Shown: positions 16,395 to 20,722 of the stretch, in pieces
Position numbering within the stretch: position 1 is the stretch's first letter
Layout: every line of letters starts with the position of its first letter
From: an uncultured Porphyromonas sp.
Lineage (GTDB): Bacteria; Bacteroidota; Bacteroidia; Bacteroidales; Porphyromonadaceae
Direction: 5' to 3'
Assembly: GCA_902465775.1 (NCBI GenBank)
Contig: CABQOJ010000005.1
Span: forward strand, 1 to 20,722
Length of the DNA: 20,722 nt
The notes under the pieces: model-generated
The model's database searches: none
What the model saw: the letters and a program-made list of their open reading frames with translations, nothing else
What the model was told of the DNA's origin: nothing
Position numbers and translations under genes: made by a program

Positions 16395-16644
16395 ACGCCC
16401 CGTCGGAACGTCCGTTGTATCAAAGGTAACAGCGTCTGTTGTAGTACAGCGAGACGAGTAACGGTTGTAGGGACGCACGGTCGTGCGTCCGTTGTGTCAA
16501 AGGTGACGGCATCTGTTGTATCAAAGGTTACAGCGTCGTGGTTTTAACGGGGACGGACGCTCGACCGAGCGTCCCTACAGCCGTTACACGTAACAACCGC
16601 TACACGTAACAGCCGTTACACGTAACAACCGTTACTCGTCTCGC
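16395..16644. repeat. REP array upstream of the RAYT gene
   Basis: It contains two palindromic cores, GGACGCACGGTCGTGCGTCC (16471-16490) and GGACGCTCGACCGAGCGTCC (16555-16574), each set in the TGTAGGGACG/GTCCGTTGT context. Tandem 16-bp units of CCGTTACACGTAACAA follow (16581-16628, plus a partial copy). Positions 16512-16579 are identical to 17466-17533 downstream of the transposase. Confidence 0.88.
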
Positions 16645-16691
16645 TTTGACATTCCAGTTGGGTCCTATAGTTTCAGTATCTAAGTTATTGC

Positions 16692-16699
16692 TATTTTTG
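16692..16699 (+). promoter_or_regulatory. Candidate RAYT promoter -7 box
   Basis: TATTTTTG matches TAnnTTTG exactly, 27 bp upstream of the chosen start. This gives a short leader. No clear -33 was found. Confidence 0.5.
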
Positions 16700-16726
16700 C
16701 ATCGTATCTCAAGTAGACATCTTATT

Positions 16727-17224
16727 ATGTATCCCCCTTGTTACAATGATCGGAAATCCCCCCGGGCACCTTTTCACGATTACAAAGCTGGTGTCTACTT
16801 CATAACTGTCTGCACTAAAGATAAGCGACATTACTTCGGCAAAGTGCAAGATGGCATTATGCATCTCAGTCCCATAGGGGAGTTTTGTCAGCAACAGTGG
16901 GAAAAGGTCACCGAGCATTACCCCTATGCTACTGTTCCGCTATTCGTCGTCATGCCAAACCATATCCATGCGATTGTGTCAATCAATCAAGAGACGGAGC
17001 CTGTTGTCCAGAAGACTGCTCGAGAAACTTTAGCGATTGTTGTAGGAGGCGTCAAGCGTTCCGTCTCATCTTTTGCACGGGAGCATAAGATAGAGTTTGG
17101 ATGGCAGTCAAGGTACTATGATCGCATTATTAGGAATCGTGGAGAGGGAAACAATATAGCGAACTATATCGAAAACAATGTGGCACGCTGGGATAGCGAC
17201 GAGTACTGCAGCAAGGAGCCATAA
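16727..17224 (+). CDS. REP-associated tyrosine transposase (RAYT, Y1_Tnp / IS200-like)
   Basis: The 165-aa product is a single-domain HUH nuclease. AGVYFITVCTKDKRHYFGKV (21-40) is the typical RAYT opening. MPNHIHAIV (76-84) holds the metal-binding HUH pair His79/His81. FGWQSRYYDRIIRN with NYIENNVARW (124-155) is the C-terminal block that holds the catalytic tyrosine; Tyr130, Tyr131 and Tyr147 are the candidates. Such enzymes bind and nick single-stranded REP hairpins and are thought to spread them, but do not usually move as whole insertion sequences. The start was put at ATG 16727, after the -7 box and at the usual family length; an upstream in-frame ATG would precede the promoter. No frameshift or internal stop is seen, so the gene looks intact. 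Confidence 0.88.
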   Translation: MYPPCYNDRKSPRAPFHDYKAGVYFITVCTKDKRHYFGKVQDGIMHLSPIGEFCQQQWEKVTEHYPYATVPLFVVMPNHIHAIVSINQETEPVVQKTARETLAIVVGGVKRSVSSFAREHKIEFGWQSRYYDRIIRNRGEGNNIANYIENNVARWDSDEYCSKEP

Positions 17225-17261
17225 TGACGTGTGAGGACTGATATGGACCCCGTGACGTGTA

Positions 17262-17597
17262 GCGAAATGTAGGGACGCACGGACGAGTAACGGTTGTAGG
17301 GACGCACGGTCGTGCGTCCGTTGTGTCAAAGGAGACAGCGCCCGTTGTATCAAAGGTTACGGCGTCCGTTGTCGAACAGCGAGACGTGTAACGGCTGTAG
17401 GGACGCACGGTCGTGCGTCCGTTGTGTCAAAGGTGACAGCGTCTGTTGTATCAAAGGTGACAGCGTCTGTTGTATCAAAGGTTACAGCGTCGTGGTTTTA
17501 ACGGGGACGGACGCTCGACCGAGCGTCCCTACAACCGTTACACGTAACAACCGTCACACGTAACAACCGTTACACGTAACAACCGTTACTCGTCCCA
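17262..17597. repeat. REP array downstream of the RAYT gene
   Basis: Three palindromic cores occur in the same orientation as upstream: 17300-17319 and 17401-17420 (GGACGCACGGTCGTGCGTCC) and 17509-17528 (GGACGCTCGACCGAGCGTCC). They are linked by GTTGTATCAAAGGTTACAGCG-type spacers, one of which is tandemly repeated with a 26-bp period near 17425-17490. The array ends in three 16-bp CCGTTACACGTAACAA-type units (17535-17582) and a terminal CCGTTACTCGTC, as in the upstream array. Confidence 0.88.
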
Positions 17598-17639
17598 ATC
17601 TGCATGAACTAGCGTAGCTTAGAATCGAAAAAAAAAGCG

Positions 17640-17647
17640 TACTTTAG
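17640..17647 (+). promoter_or_regulatory. Weak candidate promoter for the MFS-amidohydrolase pair
   Basis: TACTTTAG matches TAnnTTTG except for one base. It is preceded by an A9 run (17628-17636) and lies 39 bp before the chosen ATG. No -33 is evident. Confidence 0.3.
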
Positions 17648-17686
17648 CCATCAGAAAGCGAGCTGATGCGCTTCTCCCACTACACT

Positions 17687-19153
17687 ATGCAACAGACTTC
17701 CCCCACAACCTACCAAGGCAACGACCGAGTCCTCTTCGGATTTATCTTTGGCTTGCTCTCCTTCTGGCTCTTTGCCATGACGCTCCTCAATATCCATGTG
17801 GATATGAATAAGGAGCTGGGACTCTCCATCTCGACACTCAGCTTTGCCGTGTCGGTCACCTCGCTGGTGAGTGGACTATTTATCGTCGTCTTCGGTGGCT
17901 TGGCGGATCGTTTCGGACGTGTCAAGCTCATTCGCTGGGGCTTCTACGCAGCTATTCTAGGAGCTCTACTGATTGCGCTAACACCTGCTCAGAGCGCCCT
18001 GACAGCTCCGCTCCTCATCTTGGGTAGAGCCTTGCAAGGAGTCTCGGGAGCCTGCATCATGCCCTCCTCGCTAGCCCTCCTCGGCGTCTACTGGTCTGGC
18101 AAGGGGCGACAGCGTGCAGTCAGCCTCTGGAGCATGGGTACGTGGGGAGGCTCTAGCTTTGCCGCACTCTTCGGAGGCTTTATGATTAGCACCTTGGGGT
18201 GGCGAGCTATCTTCTACGTTTGCGCCCTATTTGCGATTATAGGGCTACTGCTCATCAAGGGGCTTCCCGAGAGCCGTGCCGAGCAGCAGCAAGCGAAGCG
18301 ATTTGACATCTTCGGCTTCGTCTCCTTCTTCATAGGTATCTTGTCGTTACAGCTATTCATCGCCAATGCACCCGTCTGGGGTTGGCTCAGTGTCGCCTCC
18401 CTCACTACTATCTCACTGTCGGTCATTGCGATCGTAGTCTTCATCAAGGTCGAGCTAGGACGTACGGGAGCCTTTATGAACTTTGCCCTCTTTCGCAATA
18501 AAACCTTCACAGGAGCAACCATCTCAAACCTGATCCTCAACGCCACTGCGGGCGTCCTCGTCGTCTCGCTCAGCGTGCTACAGCAGGGCGGTCGCATCGA
18601 TCCCGCCACGGCTGGCTACCTGACCATCGGCTACGGTGTCTCCATCCTGCTCTTCATCCGTGTGGGTGAGAAGCTCCTCCAGCGCTTTGGCCCTCGCAAG
18701 CCAATGATCTGGGGCTGTATGCTGATCATCGTCTCAGTCCTCCTGATGTCTCAGACGCAACTCATGACAGGCGTCTATATGATCCTGACAGGCGTGGCGT
18801 ACGTCCTCTTTGGCACTGGGCTAGCCTTCTATGCGACACCCTCTACCGACGCGGCGCTCTCGAGCTTGCCGCGAGACCTCTCGGGTCAAGGCTCCGGCAT
18901 CTACAAGATGGCTTCGTCTCTTGGAGCAGCCTTCGGACTAGCCATCTCACAAGCCATTTACAATGGCATCCAAGTATCGGGAGAGCCGATCGAACTCCTA
19001 GGCAATCTCATCAACTTCGTGGGACAGCAGGGCAATCTCAACTTCCGTCACGCAGCGATGATGACGATGACCTTCAACATCGTCCTGCTCCTCCTCGCTA
19101 TCCTCTCCATCGCCTTGACAATACCTAAGCAAAAGAAGCAGCCTGAGGCGTAG
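17687..19153 (+). CDS. MFS transporter, DHA2 (EmrB/QacA-like) family
   Basis: This 488-aa integral membrane protein has about fourteen hydrophobic segments. MFS motif A, GGLADRFGRVKL (about 70-81), lies in the second-to-third helix loop. GRALQGVSGACIMPSSLAL and the glycine-rich GTWGGSSFAALFGGFMISTLGWR match the motif B and C region of the drug:proton antiporter group. The DHA2 subfamily is suggested by length and helix number; the substrate is unknown. ATG 17687 (MQQTSPTTYQGNDR) was preferred because homologues begin shortly before the GNDR motif; ATG 17666, 7 codons upstream in frame, is also possible. The amidohydrolase gene begins 31 bp after the stop, so the two are probably co-transcribed. 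Confidence 0.88.
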   Translation: MQQTSPTTYQGNDRVLFGFIFGLLSFWLFAMTLLNIHVDMNKELGLSISTLSFAVSVTSLVSGLFIVVFGGLADRFGRVKLIRWGFYAAILGALLIALTPAQSALTAPLLILGRALQGVSGACIMPSSLALLGVYWSGKGRQRAVSLWSMGTWGGSSFAALFGGFMISTLGWRAIFYVCALFAIIGLLLIKGLPESRAEQQQAKRFDIFGFVSFFIGILSLQLFIANAPVWGWLSVASLTTISLSVIAIVVFIKVELGRTGAFMNFALFRNKTFTGATISNLILNATAGVLVVSLSVLQQGGRIDPATAGYLTIGYGVSILLFIRVGEKLLQRFGPRKPMIWGCMLIIVSVLLMSQTQLMTGVYMILTGVAYVLFGTGLAFYATPSTDAALSSLPRDLSGQGSGIYKMASSLGAAFGLAISQAIYNGIQVSGEPIELLGNLINFVGQQGNLNFRHAAMMTMTFNIVLLLLAILSIALTIPKQKKQPEA

Positions 19154-19184
19154 AGACAACTAATATATATAGACACACACGACT

Positions 19185-20336
19185 ATGAAATCTAAGATAA
19201 GCGAAGCCATCTGCCGAGATATGGAGCAGTGGTTCGAGAGCTTTCACCAAGCTCCTGAGATAGCTATGCAAGAGTACGACACCTCCCGCATCATCGCCGA
19301 GAGGCTGCGAGACTTTGGCTACGAAGTGACGGAGGGTATCGGCAAGCTCGGCATCGTAGCTACCATGCAGCGTGGCGAGGGAACGCGCACCCTGGGGATC
19401 CGTGCGGAGTTTGACGCGCTAGCCATACAGGAGGAAAACGACCTGCCCTACCGTAGTCGCATCCCAGGGCACGCACACCTCTGCGGACACGATGGCCATA
19501 CGACGATGCTCCTCGGAGCTGCCAAGCAGTTGGCCGAGAGCGGTCACTTCAATGGCAAGCTCACGCTCATCTTCCAGCCTGGCGAAGAGACCATGCAGGG
19601 AGGCGCAGCGATGGTCGCCGATGGGCTCTTCGAGCGCTTCTCCGTGGACGCTGTCTATGCGATGCACAATCTGCCCGGTCTGCCCCTCGGCACGCTGCAC
19701 TTCTGTTCTGGCGAGATGATGTCTGCCGTGGACAACTGGGAGATCAAGCTCACAGGACGTGGCTCTCATGGCTCAATGCCCGAGCTTAGCATCGACCCCG
19801 TCGTCGCAGGCGCCTCGCTCGTCTTAGCTTTGCAAAGTATCGTCTCACGCAATGTCTCCCCTTGGCATCACAGCGTAGTGACTATCGGTGCCTTCCTCGC
19901 TGGGGATACGGGGAATACGATCCCCGACAGTGCTACCCTCAGGCTCTCTATTCGCAATATGGAGCCTGAGACGCGCGTCCAGGTACTGGAGCGGATCCGC
20001 ACCATCACACAGCACCAAGCCGAGAGCTATGGCTGCGCCTATGAGATCACTGAGGGGCAGCCTGGAGCTGTCCTGATCAATAGCGAGGAGGAGACACGCT
20101 ACGCCGCTGAGGTAGCACGCAAGACCTTCGGCGAGGAGCAAGTCGTTTACCCCAGCGCACGCTATATGAGTAGCGAGGACTTCGCCTTCATGCTCCAGAA
20201 GCAACGGGGTTGCTACCTAATGATAGGTAATGGCGAGACCCCGATGGTGCACAACCCTAAGTTTATCTTCAACAAGCAACTGCTCCCGATCGGGGCCTCC
20301 TACTGGGTCGCCTTAGCCGAGGACTACCTCCGCTAG
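19185..20336 (+). CDS. M20 family amidohydrolase (N-acyl amino acid / hippurate hydrolase type)
   Basis: This 383-aa cytoplasmic metalloenzyme belongs to peptidase family M20, M20D-like branch. It has GIRAEFDAL (71-79, active-site Asp77), HLCGHDGHTTMLLGAA (metal ligands Cys100 and His102), QPGEE (131-135, catalytic Glu134 and ligand Glu135), AMHNLPGLPLG (ligand His161), GRGSHGSMPE (191-200, dimer-domain His195), SSEDFAFML (329-337) and VHNPKF (ligand His356). Family members remove acyl groups from N-acyl amino acids such as hippurate, N-acetyl amino acids or auxin conjugates; the exact substrate cannot be read from sequence. All key residues are present. The gene follows the MFS gene at 31 bp, which suggests that transport and hydrolysis of related compounds are linked. 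Confidence 0.9.
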   Translation: MKSKISEAICRDMEQWFESFHQAPEIAMQEYDTSRIIAERLRDFGYEVTEGIGKLGIVATMQRGEGTRTLGIRAEFDALAIQEENDLPYRSRIPGHAHLCGHDGHTTMLLGAAKQLAESGHFNGKLTLIFQPGEETMQGGAAMVADGLFERFSVDAVYAMHNLPGLPLGTLHFCSGEMMSAVDNWEIKLTGRGSHGSMPELSIDPVVAGASLVLALQSIVSRNVSPWHHSVVTIGAFLAGDTGNTIPDSATLRLSIRNMEPETRVQVLERIRTITQHQAESYGCAYEITEGQPGAVLINSEEETRYAAEVARKTFGEEQVVYPSARYMSSEDFAFMLQKQRGCYLMIGNGETPMVHNPKFIFNKQLLPIGASYWVALAEDYLR

Positions 20337-20367
20337 CAGAGCTGACGCATTATAACTCGTCTGCTAG
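20333..20367 (+). terminator. Possible hairpin after the amidohydrolase gene
   Basis: CTAGCAGA (20333-20340) pairs exactly with TCTGCTAG (20360-20367) around a 19-nt loop and overlaps the stop codon. There is no U tract, so it is only a weak terminator candidate. Confidence 0.35.
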
Positions 20368-20593
20368 GAGCCACAGGGCGCGATATCCGAGGAAATCCCA
20401 AATAGCTTGGTGGAAAACAGAAATTCTCCACGGAGACGAGAAATAAAACTTCGGAAGAATGAAATGAAACTTCGGAAGAATGAAATCATAAGTCCGAAGA
20501 GTTTTGCCGCTCCTCACTGGAAAATCAAAGATCCCCACAGAGGAATTCACGATTTCCTCCGTAGAGACTAGTTCATTTTCATAATGCGTCAGC
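20341..20593. mobile_element. MITE-like unit with 13-bp terminal inverted repeats around copy 2
   Basis: GCTGACGCATTAT (20341-20353) is the exact reverse complement of ATAATGCGTCAGC (20581-20593). The 253-bp interval contains the 180-bp repeat. No target-site duplication is obvious, and copy 1 lacks these ends, so the inverted repeat may be a local feature rather than true element termini. Confidence 0.4.
20389..20568 (+). repeat. 180-bp dispersed intergenic repeat, copy 2
   Basis: This is homologous to 3722-3901 in the same orientation and of equal length. It contains three ACTTCGGAAGAATGAAAT-type units with a period near 20 bp and ends in an imperfect hairpin (GAGGAA 20539-20544 with TTCCTC 20554-20559). 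It lies in the 20337-20719 gap, which holds no gene. The minus-strand open frame across it repeats FILPKF because of the tandem units and is not credible as a protein. Confidence 0.75.
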
Positions 20594-20639
20594 CCTGGGG
20601 GAGGGGAGGAATTACCAGACCAGATCTATAAAAAAACAT

Positions 20640-20647
20640 TATATTTG
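20640..20647 (+). promoter_or_regulatory. Promoter of the gene at the right edge
   Basis: TATATTTG matches TAnnTTTG exactly and is preceded by an A-rich stretch. It lies 72 bp before the ATG at 20720, leaving an A-rich leader of about 68 nt with CAATCAAACCAATCTTC just upstream of the start. No -33 match was found. Confidence 0.6.
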
Positions 20648-20719
20648 CCTACGCAGATAGGACGAAAGAGAGATCCTCTATCTAAACGAAACATCAATCA
20701 AACCAATCTTCAAACAACT

Positions 20720-20722
20720 ATG
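20720..20722 (+). CDS. Start codon of a gene that runs off the right edge
   Basis: The window ends in CAAACAACTATG. The promoter-like box and A-rich leader upstream resemble those ahead of the mfa1-like gene. Only the ATG is present, so nothing can be said about the product. Confidence 0.4.

Larger units (their letters stand above)
16395..17597 (+). mobile_element. REPtron-like unit: RAYT gene flanked by REP arrays
   Basis: An intact RAYT gene sits between two arrays of the same repeat in direct orientation, sharing a 68-bp identical core (16512-16579 and 17466-17533). Association of a RAYT with its cognate REPs defines a REPtron in other bacteria. The additional REP-like repeats at 186-760, 6775-6881 and 8814-8857 are consistent with dispersal from such a unit. 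No target-site duplication could be fixed by eye. Confidence 0.75.

Noticed and set aside
16581..16640. Short regularly spaced repeats resembling a CRISPR array
   Set aside because: The 16-bp units are directly adjacent with no unique spacers, and no cas genes are nearby.
16646..16726. 27-codon N-terminal extension of the RAYT
   Set aside because: It would start upstream of the best -7 box and inside the repeat-flanking sequence. The 165-aa form fits the family.
20350..20550. 66-codon minus-strand open frame
   Set aside because: It is a translation of the 180-bp repeat (tandem FILPKF) with no plausible protein features.

Overview
The window looks like a chromosomal segment of a Porphyromonas-like member of the Bacteroidota. 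This rests on Bacteroidota-type -7 boxes (TAnnTTTG) ahead of several genes, little or no Shine-Dalgarno signal, a fused FeoA-FeoB iron transporter, a Mfa1/Mfa2-type fimbrial locus with lipobox proteins, and two proteins with C-terminal domains resembling type IX secretion (T9SS) sorting signals. Genus and species are inference; a close non-gingivalis Porphyromonas is my guess.

Layout. Positions 1-833 are almost gene-free and filled with REP-like palindromic repeats. An initiator tRNA-fMet follows with its own promoter and terminator, then a short degenerate tandem repeat. On the minus strand lie rpmE2 (ribosomal protein L31 type B) and a large secreted leucine-rich-repeat protein. A divergent intergenic region of 434 bp holds a 180-bp dispersed repeat and a 28-bp perfect palindrome, then feoAB on the plus strand, which looks leaderless, followed by a 55-codon FeoB-associated Cys-rich membrane protein. 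After a repeat-rich gap comes a fimbrial locus: a Mfa1-like major subunit, a Mfa2/FimB-like anchor, an accessory fimbrial lipoprotein, and a 1562-aa secreted adhesin-like protein. Next is a REP-associated tyrosine transposase (RAYT) bracketed by arrays of the same palindromes found at the left end. The right end carries a DHA2-type MFS transporter with an M20 amidohydrolase, a second copy of the 180-bp repeat inside a 13-bp inverted repeat, and the promoter, leader and start codon of a gene that runs off the window.

How it fits together. feoAB and its small partner import ferrous iron. The fimbrial genes probably build a surface fibre: a polymerising subunit, an anchor, an accessory component, and a large protein sent to the surface by T9SS. 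The MFS transporter and amidohydrolase are probably co-transcribed. The most striking non-coding feature is the RAYT with its repeats, which also appear between unrelated genes in the window, including between the mfa1-like and mfa2-like genes. Their hairpins show a compensatory base change, which suggests that structure is maintained. A second, unrelated intergenic repeat family (two copies, both 180 bp) is also present.
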